Below, in pieces: positions 26,329 to 34,784 of a DNA stretch of 64,000 bases; the stretch's first letter is position 1, and each line of letters begins with the position of its first letter. Source of the DNA: CAZFRF01 sp964540925 (GTDB lineage Bacteria > Patescibacteriota > Microgenomatia > Levybacterales > UBA12049); assembly GCA_964540925.1 (NCBI GenBank), contig CAZIOR010000001.1, positions 31,244-95,243 of the forward strand. Reading direction: 5' to 3'. The notes under the pieces are model-generated. The model was not told the DNA's origin. It saw only the letters and a program-made list of their open reading frames with translations, and did not search any database. A program made the translations under genes and the position numbers.

Positions 26329-27108
26329 TTATTTAAATTTACTTCTTAAATCCTGGTTTAGAACACTCGCTTCATTATATCTACTTGGCATAAAAGATAA
26401 TAAATAATTTCTTGCTGTTAAAGCAGCTTTATAAGCTTTGTTGCTTCCTGTGTGAATATAATCTCCATAGCTTTGTTCAACTAATATAGTACAATATGGC
26501 TCGCGACTAGTGTATGGATCTCCACCAAATATTGGATTTGCTTTTTCACACCACTTTACATTATCTTGAACAAGTGGATAATGCGTTGCTTTAATCCAGC
26601 CATTAATTGCTGCTTCTAGTTGCGCATTCGTTGTCTTTTTTACTTTTGCTTTAATTATTGTTTCAATAGACTTAGGTTTTGGTGTAGGTTTTGGCGTAGG
26701 TTCTGCTGTCGGTTCAGGCTTTCCAGTTTCTAATGGTGGCAGTGTACAAATGACAGTTGATCCATCAGACATTGTTTGTCTAGCCAGAATTAAACTTGGT
26801 TTTGGTGCCTCTTGAGCTTGAGCTGAAACATTTGCATCTGCAGCTGGAATTATATTTGGTGTTGGTTCTGGTTTAGGTCCTTCCATTCTACATGAAGGTG
26901 TTGATAAATATAACCATGGAGCAGTGTATACCCAAGCATAAGGAGATTCGGGAAGTATTTGAGTTCTTTGAACAGAGGCTGATTGAGCTTCTGGTTGAGG
27001 AGTAGGGTTTTGAGCAACAGCTCCTGGTGCCCCTAGGAACTCCGCCCCTGCTACTAGAGTTGCGATAACTTTTGCCCTTCGACCTGTAATAAGTCTTTCT
27101 GGACTCAT
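26329..27108 (-). CDS. Exported Pro-rich hypothetical protein
   Basis: A 259-residue protein with a signal-like start (MSPERLITGRRAKVIATLVA, then GAEFLGAPGAVAQ), a Pro/Glu/Lys-rich linker (EPTAEPTPKPTPKPK) and a C-terminal domain of about 90 residues with two cysteines (VKWCEKANPIFGG, EPYCTILVEQSYG). Function unknown; the layout of linker plus small disulfide-linked domain is typical of a secreted protein. On the minus strand TTGACA-17 bp-TAAAAT lies upstream. Confidence 0.55.
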   Translation of the reverse strand: MSPERLITGRRAKVIATLVAGAEFLGAPGAVAQNPTPQPEAQSASVQRTQILPESPYAWVYTAPWLYLSTPSCRMEGPKPEPTPNIIPAADANVSAQAQEAPKPSLILARQTMSDGSTVICTLPPLETGKPEPTAEPTPKPTPKPKSIETIIKAKVKKTTNAQLEAAINGWIKATHYPLVQDNVKWCEKANPIFGGDPYTSREPYCTILVEQSYGDYIHTGSNKAYKAALTARNYLLSFMPSRYNEASVLNQDLRSKFK

Positions 27109-27191
27109 ATCCTATAATAATCCTACCTTGATTGTATTTTACTATGAGGTTTAAGATTTGTCAAGATGGGAGGCTAAGATAGATTGCTATT

Positions 27192-27767
27192 TCAATCTAA
27201 TTGTGTACTCAATATAGTAAAGTTATTGGTTTTGTCATACTGATATTCAATATTAAAGGTCTTATTTTGATTATTTTTATTAAAAATAGCATTGCAGTCA
27301 GTGCTTTGAATATCTGAAGAGTTATCGTTAGTTATTGTATCTTTGTCAATAACTGCACAACTTGTATTTTTATCAATTTTGAAGGTAATTAGAGTGTCTT
27401 TATAATAAAAATAGACAGTATTATTTAATTTTTTGTAGAAATGTGCGCTTATAAACCAGCTATTTGTATCATTTGAATAAAAACGAACGTCACTAAGTAG
27501 ATTAACGTTTTTTTGTCCTTGATTGGCAAATTCTTTGTGAGGTAGATCAAAGAAATAATTGGGAAAATTTTGAGATAAAGGTAGTATATTGAGGTAATTT
27601 AAAGCAAGTATAATTAAAATTACAACAGGAATAAGGAGAAATAAAGCAAAAATACTCTTAAAAAACCTGCCTATTATTCGCTCAAGTCTTAAAAATGGTT
27701 TTTTAAAAGAATAGGTGTCTTTTGTACTAGGTTGATATTGTAAATCAGTAATGTTTGCTTCTTGCAT
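27192..27767 (-). CDS. Single-pass membrane hypothetical protein
   Basis: A 191-residue protein with a basic cytoplasmic N-terminus, one transmembrane helix (SIFALFLLIPVVILIILAL) and an extracytoplasmic Asn/Asp-rich beta-type domain with two cysteines (TSCAVIDKDTI, STDCNAIF). Unknown family. It follows the cohesin gene after 14 nt on the same strand and is probably cotranscribed, so it may be part of the same surface assembly. Confidence 0.55.
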   Translation of the reverse strand: MQEANITDLQYQPSTKDTYSFKKPFLRLERIIGRFFKSIFALFLLIPVVILIILALNYLNILPLSQNFPNYFFDLPHKEFANQGQKNVNLLSDVRFYSNDTNSWFISAHFYKKLNNTVYFYYKDTLITFKIDKNTSCAVIDKDTITNDNSSDIQSTDCNAIFNKNNQNKTFNIEYQYDKTNNFTILSTQLD

Positions 27768-27781
27768 AAACTAAATGCAAA

Positions 27782-28423
27782 TTATTGACTAACTGGTTGA
27801 GTAACTGAGGGTGTTGTTGAAATTATTATTTGACCATCCTTGGTTTCTTTAAGAAGCGATGCATCTGTACCATTACCATTAACTGAAGTTTTAGGCATGA
27901 AATTGAAGGAAGCAGTTGGATTTTCTGGATTTGGAGTTACTGTATAGGTGATTTTAGCTAAATTTCCTTTACCTTTTACTCCTGGTTCGCCTAAGGATGA
28001 ACCAAGTGCATATGAAATTCTTCCATTTGGTTGATCAATTGTTTTCAAAACTTCAGTTGCAGAGCTAAAGAAGTTTAAAGGTGAAACTGTAACATTAGAT
28101 ACAACTTTTGGATCGTAGTAGAGCTCTACCTGAACACCTGTTACTGTATTCTTGCCAGAATCAATGTAAACAACAGAGGAATATGTTCCGTCTGAGTTTT
28201 TGGTTGAATTTAAGACTGAAAGAGTAGTATCTGCTGGATTGGTGTTAACTACAGGTGTTTGTTTTAGGACTTGATTTAATTTGCCCTTAGGTGAGATTGC
28301 TACATAGGTAAGTATTCCAGCAATTACAGCTAAAAGAACTATAAGTAAGATTGTCTTTAATGGAACTCCCATTGGAGTTTGTGTTTCTTGTTTTATTTCT
28401 GGTTGTTTATTTTGTTCGTCCAT
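27782..28423 (-). CDS. Membrane-anchored cohesin-domain protein
   Basis: A 213-residue protein: short polar N-terminus, one transmembrane helix (TILLIVLLAVIAGILTYVAI) and a cohesin-like domain at about residues 65-205. The domain shows the family pattern: SSVVYIDSGKNTVTGVQVEL, then YYDPKVVSNVTV, and LAKITYTVTPNPENPTASF. Cohesins bind dockerin modules; the adjacent upstream gene encodes a dockerin protein, so the pair could interact at the surface. Promoter TTGACA-17 bp-AACAAT ends 6 nt before the ATG, again a leaderless layout. Confidence 0.72.
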   Translation of the reverse strand: MDEQNKQPEIKQETQTPMGVPLKTILLIVLLAVIAGILTYVAISPKGKLNQVLKQTPVVNTNPADTTLSVLNSTKNSDGTYSSVVYIDSGKNTVTGVQVELYYDPKVVSNVTVSPLNFFSSATEVLKTIDQPNGRISYALGSSLGEPGVKGKGNLAKITYTVTPNPENPTASFNFMPKTSVNGNGTDASLLKETKDGQIIISTTPSVTQPVSQ

Positions 28424-28462
28424 AAAATTATTGTTAACTATTTAAAAATTCTTGTCAATTAC

Positions 28463-29983
28463 TTAATCTCCATTTTGTACTGAAAATTCTTGAAGAAAGT
28501 AAATGTAGTCAATCTGATCGATTGTTCCATCATCATTAATATCTGCAGTTAATTTATATGTATCATTTGAGTTGCATGCTGCTTTGTCTGCATCTGTTTT
28601 TGCGAAAATAGAGCAGGAGATAAAGAGATTATAATCCTCAATACCTATAGAGTTATTCATATTAATGTCACCATTTGTAAGATTGACAGCTGGAATGGTG
28701 TTGTGTTGTATTGCTGGATTAATAAAAACAGTTCCAGGAATCTGCTTAGTTAGAAATCCTGGTACGGTAACTTTTACAATATAATTTCCCGCTAATAAAT
28801 CATAACCATTTCCATTTTCTATTTCTAACGAGCCTGTAAATTTACCATAATTAGCTGAAGTTTCTTCTGTTTGATAATTAATCTTAGTATGTGCTTCACC
28901 AAATTTCTCATTTTTTAGATTATAAATTTCTAGTTTTACTTCTCTCTCTGCGTGGACTGGATTTTTGTTTGATGCTGTAAATGCTGGAACTCTATTTGTT
29001 CCAGTAGTTCCAATTGTATTGAGTCCAAGTACAACATCTAAGTTAAATTTGTTACTCGATCCTCCGCCTGATTGGCAAGCTGCTCCTTCTGTTGTGCATC
29101 CTCCAGTATTAGTCCCACAGGCGTTAACTTTTACGCAAGCATTGTTTTGACATTCAAAATGAGGATTTACATTAGTTCCGGTACAAACTCCGCCTGATGC
29201 CTGAACTGTATATTTAATAGTAAAGCTATCTTTTTTAGCTGGCTTTGCTTTATTAGCAACCTCTATATTAAAGGGTGTTGTTCCTGTAGCAGTGGTGCTA
29301 GATTTAATCTTTATAGTTGCGCTTGCTTGATCTCCATTTTTAAGATTTACAATTGTAGCTGGCACAAAAACAACAGTCCAGTTAGCTGGAATATTAAGAG
29401 CTGAAACTCTAAAATCTGCAGGATTACAGCGAATATTATTATTTTTTATATTAAGTGAATAAGTTAGTTCTGCTCCAGCAGCTCCAGTTTTTTCTGCAGC
29501 AGCAGAGGTAACAGTAGGGTTTAGTTCCTTGCATTCCGCAGTAACCACATAGCCAATATTTTTAACAACATCTTTGGCATTTGCATTGTTAATATTTACA
29601 GCTGTTACAGAATTTATGTTATGTGTGCCAACGGTTGCATTTCTTGGTGGAGTTACGGTTCCATTAAAATTTATTGTTGCATTTTCAGCTACAGTTGCTA
29701 CGTTTGTTGTGGAAACTTTGTTGCCAGTAAAATCAATTTTCCAGCCAGAATTTGCTCCGCCAGGCAAATCTGCTTTAAGTTTATACTGTTTAGTGCCGTT
29801 AGCAGCAGCGCAGTTTTTAAGTTGAAAATGATAGGTAACAGAGTTTGGGTGATTAGTATGCCCAGTTAGTTTAAGAATAGGGTCAGGGCAAGCAGCATTT
29901 ACGCTTTGAGTAAAGAGGGAAAAAATGCTTAAAACGAAAAAAGAAATAAATAAAACCTTAATTGTTTTTAATAATAAACGCAT
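28463..29983 (-). CDS. Secreted dockerin protein with NEW3-like domains
   Basis: A 506-residue exported protein with signal peptide (FFVLSIFSLFTQSVNA). Two beta domains follow (about 30-150 and 150-260); the second has NPADFRVSALNIPANWTVVF, which resembles the NPCBM-associated NEW3 domain. A Cys-rich spacer lies near 270-310. The C-terminus is a type I dockerin with two calcium loops: GDINMNNSIGIEDYNLF and ADINDDGTIDQIDYIYF, separated by an insertion containing two cysteines. Dockerins dock onto cohesins, which occur in the next gene and in the 12691 gene. Nothing catalytic is seen, so this looks like a structural or adhesive component. Confidence 0.8.
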   Translation of the reverse strand: MRLLLKTIKVLFISFFVLSIFSLFTQSVNAACPDPILKLTGHTNHPNSVTYHFQLKNCAAANGTKQYKLKADLPGGANSGWKIDFTGNKVSTTNVATVAENATINFNGTVTPPRNATVGTHNINSVTAVNINNANAKDVVKNIGYVVTAECKELNPTVTSAAAEKTGAAGAELTYSLNIKNNNIRCNPADFRVSALNIPANWTVVFVPATIVNLKNGDQASATIKIKSSTTATGTTPFNIEVANKAKPAKKDSFTIKYTVQASGGVCTGTNVNPHFECQNNACVKVNACGTNTGGCTTEGAACQSGGGSSNKFNLDVVLGLNTIGTTGTNRVPAFTASNKNPVHAEREVKLEIYNLKNEKFGEAHTKINYQTEETSANYGKFTGSLEIENGNGYDLLAGNYIVKVTVPGFLTKQIPGTVFINPAIQHNTIPAVNLTNGDINMNNSIGIEDYNLFISCSIFAKTDADKAACNSNDTYKLTADINDDGTIDQIDYIYFLQEFSVQNGD

Positions 29984-30045
29984 ATAAATCCTTAGATTTA
30001 GAATAGTATAGTCTTAAATACTTTGTCAAGAAGAGTATTTATGGC

Positions 30046-30074
30046 TTGAAAACTAGTGAATATATTTGTATAAT
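30046..30074 (+). promoter_or_regulatory. Promoter of rpsB-tsf-frr-rseP-pgl
   Basis: TTGAAA (30046-30051), 17-bp spacer, TATAAT (30069-30074). Unlike most genes here it has a leader of about 74 nt with a possible hairpin (CAGA/TCTG inside ACTC/GAGT, 30086-30114), which could serve S2 autoregulation; that role is inferred. Confidence 0.7.
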
Positions 30075-30154
30075 ACTTGCTATCACTCACATTCAGACAA
30101 AGTTTCTGAGAGTAAAATCCTCGTTTGAATGGCGGAATAAGAAACTTAAAATTT

Positions 30155-30991
30155 ATGAAAGACATAACACTTGAACAACTTCTTGAAGCCGGATGTCATT
30201 TTGGCCATCAAGTTACTAGATCAAATCCTAAAGCTAGGGATTTTGTTTTTGAGGCAAGAGACAATATTCAAATCATAGACTTGGGTAAAACCAAAGAAGG
30301 CTTAGATGCTGCTGCAGCTTTTGTTAAAACCCTAGGACAAACTGGTAAAACCCTTTTAATTATTGGTACTAAAAAACAAGCAAAGCAAATAATTGAAGAA
30401 GAAGTATTAAGAGGTAGAGAAGCATTGGGAGAAGAAGGATCATTAAAACTCTTCTATATTACTCAAAGATGGGTTGGAGGAATCTTAACAAATTTCCCAG
30501 AAGTTTCTAAAAACTTCAAAAAACTTTCTGATTTAAAGGCTAATTTAGCAACATCAGAAATGAAAGCAAAATATACAAAGAAAGAAATCGGACTATTTGA
30601 TAAAGAAAGACAAAGATTAGAAGGTTTTTATTCTGGAATTATAGGAATGACTCAAAAACCAGACGCTCTATTTATAGTTGATTCTCATATGGAAAATTTA
30701 GCAGTAAGAGAAGCTTTATCTACTCATGTACCAACAGCAGCAATTGTTGATACAAATGCAGATCCATATATTATTGATCATCCAATTCCTGCAAATGACG
30801 ATGCGGTTGGAAGCATTAAGTTAATTGTTGGTCATATTGTTGATGCTTTTGTTGAAGGAGTAAAACATCCTGAGAAAAAAGAAGTTGAAAAACCTGCTAA
30901 AGAAGAAACAAAAACAGAAAAAGCTCCAAAAGAAGAAAAGAAAGAAGTAAAAAAAGCAACTAAAGCTAAAAAAACAGCAGCAAAGAAATAA
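30155..30991 (+). CDS. rpsB: 30S ribosomal protein S2
   Basis: uS2, assembled late on the small subunit. Starts MKDITLEQLLEAGCHFGHQV, contains the IGTKKQAK and WVGGILTNF blocks and the conserved DSHMENLAVREAL and DTNADPYIIDHPIPANDDA near the C-terminal part. Residues 240-278 are a Lys/Glu/Ala-rich tail (EKKEVEKPAKEETKTEKAPK), an extension beyond typical S2. The ATG at 30155 is the homologous start; an in-frame TTG 30 nt upstream would add unrelated residues. First gene of the operon with tsf and frr. Confidence 0.96.
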   Translation: MKDITLEQLLEAGCHFGHQVTRSNPKARDFVFEARDNIQIIDLGKTKEGLDAAAAFVKTLGQTGKTLLIIGTKKQAKQIIEEEVLRGREALGEEGSLKLFYITQRWVGGILTNFPEVSKNFKKLSDLKANLATSEMKAKYTKKEIGLFDKERQRLEGFYSGIIGMTQKPDALFIVDSHMENLAVREALSTHVPTAAIVDTNADPYIIDHPIPANDDAVGSIKLIVGHIVDAFVEGVKHPEKKEVEKPAKEETKTEKAPKEEKKEVKKATKAKKTAAKK

Positions 30992-30992
30992 T

Positions 30993-31445
30993 ATGGCATT
31001 AGATGTAACACTTATTAAAAAATTAAGAGACGAAACCTCAGCCTCAATTGCAGATTGTAGAAAAGCCCTTGAAGAAACAGATGGTAACTACGAAAAAGCT
31101 TTGGGATGGTTAAAAAAACACGGAATTGAAAAAGCCGAGAAAAAAGCTGACAGAGAAACAGCTCAAGGATTAGTTGAGTCATATATTCATCAAAATGGAA
31201 AAGTAGGATCTGTTTTGGTTATTCTTTGCGAAACAGATTTCGTTGCTAGAACAGAAGATTTTAAAAAACTGGCTCATGAGGTTGCGATGCAAGTTGCTGC
31301 TATGGATCCAAAAGACGTTGACACACTCTTAAAACAAGAATATATTAGAGATGGTTCTGTTACTATTAATGATTTAATTAAGCAAACAATTGCCAAGCTT
31401 GGAGAAAACATTGTAGTAAGAGAATTTAAAAGGTTTGAAATATAA
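30993..31445 (+). CDS. tsf: Elongation factor Ts, short form
   Basis: Nucleotide exchange factor for EF-Tu. The UBA-like N-terminus VTLIKKLRDETSASIADCRK and the core CETDFVARTEDFKKLAHEVA are unmistakable, the latter holding the TDFV loop that contacts EF-Tu. At 150 residues it is far shorter than the usual 280 or so, lacking the second core subdomain and coiled coil, as in Thermus-like and CPR forms. Lies 1 nt after rpsB; its stop overlaps the frr start. Confidence 0.93.
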   Translation: MALDVTLIKKLRDETSASIADCRKALEETDGNYEKALGWLKKHGIEKAEKKADRETAQGLVESYIHQNGKVGSVLVILCETDFVARTEDFKKLAHEVAMQVAAMDPKDVDTLLKQEYIRDGSVTINDLIKQTIAKLGENIVVREFKRFEI

Positions 31446-32005
31446 TGGATTCTAACTTATCTCAGGCACAAGTTAACATGAAAAAAGTCCTGGAGGTCTT
31501 AAATACAGATCTTTCCACAGTCAGGGCTGGAAAAGCATCCCCATCACTCGTTGATAATATTATGGTTGGTGCATATGGTGGAACTCAAAAACTTAGAGTA
31601 ATGGAGCTTGCTCAAATTCATGCATTAGACAATCAAACCCTAGCTATAACTCCTTATGATGCCTCAATAATTGGGGAAATTAAAAATGCAATTTTAGAAT
31701 CAAATACGGGTCTTACTCCAGTAATTGATGGTCCAGTTATTAGAATTTCAATCCCTCCATTATCAGAAGAAAGAAGACAACAATTAGTTCATTTAGTTAA
31801 TCAAAAACTTGAAGGTGGAAGAATTCAGGTAAGGCAAGTAAGACATGAGGAAATGGAAGCTATTAAGAAAAGTTTTGCAGATAAGTTAATTACAGAAGAT
31901 GATAGAGATAGACTTGAAAAAGAAATTCAAAAATTAACTGATGAAACAATTGCAACAATTGATTCTATGGGCAAGCAAAAAGAAGTAGAGTTAATGCAAA
32001 TTTAA
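31445..32005 (+). CDS. frr: Ribosome recycling factor
   Basis: Splits post-termination ribosomes with EF-G. Recognised by LSTVRAGKASPSLVDNIMVG, the proline-rich PVIRISIPPLSEERRQQLV and the C-terminal RHEEMEAIKKSF and DRDRLEKEIQKLTDETIATI. Length 186 residues is normal. In most bacteria pyrH sits between tsf and frr; here tsf and frr are directly adjacent with a 1-nt overlap, so UMP kinase must be elsewhere or absent. Confidence 0.95.
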   Translation: MDSNLSQAQVNMKKVLEVLNTDLSTVRAGKASPSLVDNIMVGAYGGTQKLRVMELAQIHALDNQTLAITPYDASIIGEIKNAILESNTGLTPVIDGPVIRISIPPLSEERRQQLVHLVNQKLEGGRIQVRQVRHEEMEAIKKSFADKLITEDDRDRLEKEIQKLTDETIATIDSMGKQKEVELMQI

Positions 32006-32062
32006 TTTCCTCAAAACTTCATAATTGAAATTTAATTTAAATTCATGTAATCTAGTACTCTA

Positions 32063-33184
32063 ATGCTAGTTACGGTCTTAATTTTTCTACTTATTCTTTC
32101 TATTTTAGTTCTTATCCACGAAGCCGGTCATTTTTTTACTGCAAAGTTCTTTGGCATTAAGGTAGAGGAGTTTGGTTTTGGTTTACCACCTAGAGTTTTT
32201 GGTATTAAAAGAGGTGAAACAATTTATTCACTTAACTGGTTGCCAATAGGAGGATTTGTAAAGCTTTATGGAGAAGATGATGCAGGAAGTGGATCTGTTA
32301 ATTTAAAACAGTCTTCAGAGCTACCTAAAAAAGATTTAAGTCGAGCTTTTTATGCCCGTCCTGTTTGGCAAAGAGCAGCTGTTGTCATAGCTGGAGTTTT
32401 CATGAACTTTGTATTAGCAGTAACAATTGTCACAATTCTTTTTTCAGTTGTTGGAGTAACTAGTCCAGGAAAAGACGTTGTCGTTGATAGTATTTTAAAG
32501 AATTCACCAGCCGAAGCAGCGGGTTTAAAAGTAGGGGATAAAATTGCAAAAATTGACGGGCAAGTAATTACATCTCCTGCAGAATTAGTCTCTATTACAA
32601 AAAAACATTTAGGAGAGAAAGTAACATTAGAAGTAAAAGATAAAAATGCTAAAATAAGAGTTTTAACTGTTACGCCAAGAAAAACTTATCCTAAAAACCA
32701 AGGCCCAATGGGAGTAGGAATTTCCCAATCAGTTGTTACTAAGAAATATCCTTGGTATGAAGCGCCGTTTGTAGGAACTAAAGAAGTTTTGAATCAATCT
32801 TTTATGATTGCTCAGGGACTATTTACAGTTGTATTTCAGTTGGTTACTAAAGGTAATGTTCCTCAAGATGTTGCTGGTCCAGTTGGTATTGCTCAGTTAA
32901 CAGGAACAGTTGTTAGTATTGGTCTTCCAGCTGTTTTATCATTTATCGCACTTTTATCTTTAAATCTAGCAATAGTCAATATTTTGCCGATTCCTGCTTT
33001 GGATGGAGGAAGACTTTTGTTTATCCTCATTGAGGGAGTAACTGGTAAAAAAGTAAGTGCTAAATATGAAAATGCGGCTCATACCATTGGTATGGCGCTT
33101 TTACTTGGCTTAATTGCTTTAATAACGATTCATGATTTACTTAGAGTATTTTCAGGTCAACCTTTGATTCCTCAAATAAAATAA
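32063..33184 (+). CDS. rseP: Site-2 zinc metalloprotease RseP
   Basis: Intramembrane protease. HEAGHF at residues 19-24 is the HExxH zinc motif in the first helix, and NILPIPALDGGRLLF near the C-terminus supplies the NxxPxxxLDG third ligand. A single PDZ domain lies between them (about 125-210, with LKNSPAEAAGLKVGDKIAKI). Typical RseP has two PDZ domains; one is usual in Gram-positive and CPR forms. Its target would be a membrane-bound regulator, none of which is in the window. TTGAAA-17 bp-TAATCT ends 9 nt before the ATG, so it can also be transcribed alone; the stop overlaps the pgl start. Confidence 0.92.
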   Translation: MLVTVLIFLLILSILVLIHEAGHFFTAKFFGIKVEEFGFGLPPRVFGIKRGETIYSLNWLPIGGFVKLYGEDDAGSGSVNLKQSSELPKKDLSRAFYARPVWQRAAVVIAGVFMNFVLAVTIVTILFSVVGVTSPGKDVVVDSILKNSPAEAAGLKVGDKIAKIDGQVITSPAELVSITKKHLGEKVTLEVKDKNAKIRVLTVTPRKTYPKNQGPMGVGISQSVVTKKYPWYEAPFVGTKEVLNQSFMIAQGLFTVVFQLVTKGNVPQDVAGPVGIAQLTGTVVSIGLPAVLSFIALLSLNLAIVNILPIPALDGGRLLFILIEGVTGKKVSAKYENAAHTIGMALLLGLIALITIHDLLRVFSGQPLIPQIK

Positions 33185-33852
33185 TGCAAATTATTAAAGT
33201 TAAAAACTCTGTAAGTGGAGTAGATGTAGCAAAAGAACTGCTTTATAAAAACGTAAATTCTAAAACTGTTTTATTGTTATCAGGCGGATCAACTCCAAAA
33301 CTTTTATATGAAACTTTAGCTATAGAAAAAAAATTAACTCCTGGAGCAGTGGCGATGGTAGATGAAAGATATGGGCAAAAATTACATGAAGATTCAAATG
33401 AGCTAATGATTAAAAATACTAAGTTTTTAAATTTTCTAAATTCAAAAAATATTCGTTTTTTTCCAATTTTAAATTCTGAGTCTTTAGAAAATACGAGTGT
33501 AAATTATGATGAAACAATAAGATTTTTATTTAACCATTTCGCAAAAACTGTGGCTATTTTAGGAATAGGTGAGGATGGTCACACCGCTGGAATACCAGTT
33601 GGCACTAATGAGGATTTAGATTCTGATTTAGTAAAGTTTTATACAAATTTTCCAAGTAAGTTAAATAACAGAATTACCTTAACATATAAAGCGCTAGAGC
33701 AAATTGATTTATTAATTGTTTTAGTTTTTGGAAAAGAAAAACAAAAAACATTAAATAAGGTTTTTAAACAAGGAAGTTTTGCAGAGATTCCAGCAAGGAT
33801 TTTCAAGAAGTTAGAAGTCAAAACAATTTTAATTACTGATTTAAAGACCTAA
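33184..33852 (+). CDS. pgl: 6-phosphogluconolactonase
   Basis: Hydrolyses 6-phosphogluconolactone, step two of the oxidative pentose-phosphate pathway. The NagB/Pgl fold is shown by VLLLSGGSTPKLLYETL, the DER motif in VAMVDERYGQKL, and GIGEDGHTAGIP, the Pgl version of the phosphate and active-site loop. Length 222 residues fits. It starts with an overlap on the rseP stop (TAATG), apart from zwf and gnd 2.3 kb away, but completes the same three-step route. Convergent with a hypothetical gene, ends overlapping by 12 nt. Confidence 0.88.
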   Translation: MQIIKVKNSVSGVDVAKELLYKNVNSKTVLLLSGGSTPKLLYETLAIEKKLTPGAVAMVDERYGQKLHEDSNELMIKNTKFLNFLNSKNIRFFPILNSESLENTSVNYDETIRFLFNHFAKTVAILGIGEDGHTAGIPVGTNEDLDSDLVKFYTNFPSKLNNRITLTYKALEQIDLLIVLVFGKEKQKTLNKVFKQGSFAEIPARIFKKLEVKTILITDLKT

Positions 33853-34728
33853 TTCTAAAGGAGTATGTGGTTTTTGTAATTTAACGCCTAAATCTACAAT
33901 TAATTGAGCAGCAGCAAGGCTTCTTGCCTTAGCTTCATCCCCCCAATAATGAATTCTTCTACCTTTAGGTTTGCCATCTGGTTTACTTTGATAAACAACA
34001 TGTTCTTTGTCTGTTTCAGGAGCACGAATGCTAAATTCTTCTAATACACCAAATCCTGATTTTTCTCTTGCCGCTCTTATTTCGTCACCAAAGACATTTA
34101 CGTACCAAGTTCCTAATTCTGCTGGCAATGTAGTGCTTAAGCCAGTTAAGTTAGGGAAGGGAGTGACAAAAGTCCCCATAAATTGATCTATCAAGGTGGG
34201 ATAGGCAAGTTGTGGATGGTCTGGAATGGGTTGGGGTTCTTGTTGTTCTGCGGGAGTTAATAAATCTTTTAAGAAAGAATCAGTAGCTTCAAGAGTTGAT
34301 GGGTGATTGGCATAATCAACTTGTCTGCTACTACTGCCAACTCTATGCCACCAGCTTATTCGCGGAGCATTATCTACGCTAATATTAAAACCACCAGTTG
34401 AAAGTTTTCTGCCGTTAGTAGTATGTGTTCCAGAAATGTATGCTTCTGGGCGCATATGTATTTGCCATCTTGCAGATCTCGTGATTGCATTTAGAGAAAT
34501 TCCATAAGGAAGTTTTGCAGGGTCAACTCTTAACCAAGCGCTGCTCATTCTTTCTTGAGTTAATGCAAAATATTCTCTTATTTCTTCAGGCGTAAGCAAT
34601 GTAGATCTTGGAGGCTGAGCGGGTCCTGTTTGCTCAACAGGTTGTATTGATTTTTCTGCAAGATAATCTTTGGGAGCTAAAGTTGGTCCTCCATAAATTC
34701 CTGTTTCTGGAAAAATTGGTCTTGGCAT
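33841..34728 (-). CDS. Hypothetical soluble protein
   Basis: A 295-residue protein without recognised family. Pro-rich N-terminus (MPRPIFPETGIYGGPTLAPK), a helical element TPEEIREYFALTQERMSSAW, then beta-type sequence (RWQIHMRPEAYISGTHT, GGFNISVDNAPRISWWHRVG) and a C-terminal helix. No signal peptide. Its promoter is one of the cleanest leaderless cases in the window. Confidence 0.55.
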   Translation of the reverse strand: MPRPIFPETGIYGGPTLAPKDYLAEKSIQPVEQTGPAQPPRSTLLTPEEIREYFALTQERMSSAWLRVDPAKLPYGISLNAITRSARWQIHMRPEAYISGTHTTNGRKLSTGGFNISVDNAPRISWWHRVGSSSRQVDYANHPSTLEATDSFLKDLLTPAEQQEPQPIPDHPQLAYPTLIDQFMGTFVTPFPNLTGLSTTLPAELGTWYVNVFGDEIRAAREKSGFGVLEEFSIRAPETDKEHVVYQSKPDGKPKGRRIHYWGDEAKARSLAAAQLIVDLGVKLQKPHTPLELGL

Positions 34729-34734
34729 TTTGCA

Positions 34735-34763
34735 AATATACTATGAAGAGAAAGTAGTGTCAA
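34735..34763 (-). promoter_or_regulatory. Leaderless promoter
   Basis: On the minus strand, TTGACA (complement of 34758-34763), 17-bp spacer, TATATT (complement of 34735-34740), then 6 nt to the ATG at 34728. Confidence 0.75.
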
Positions 34764-34784
34764 TAATTAATAAGATTTTGATTA

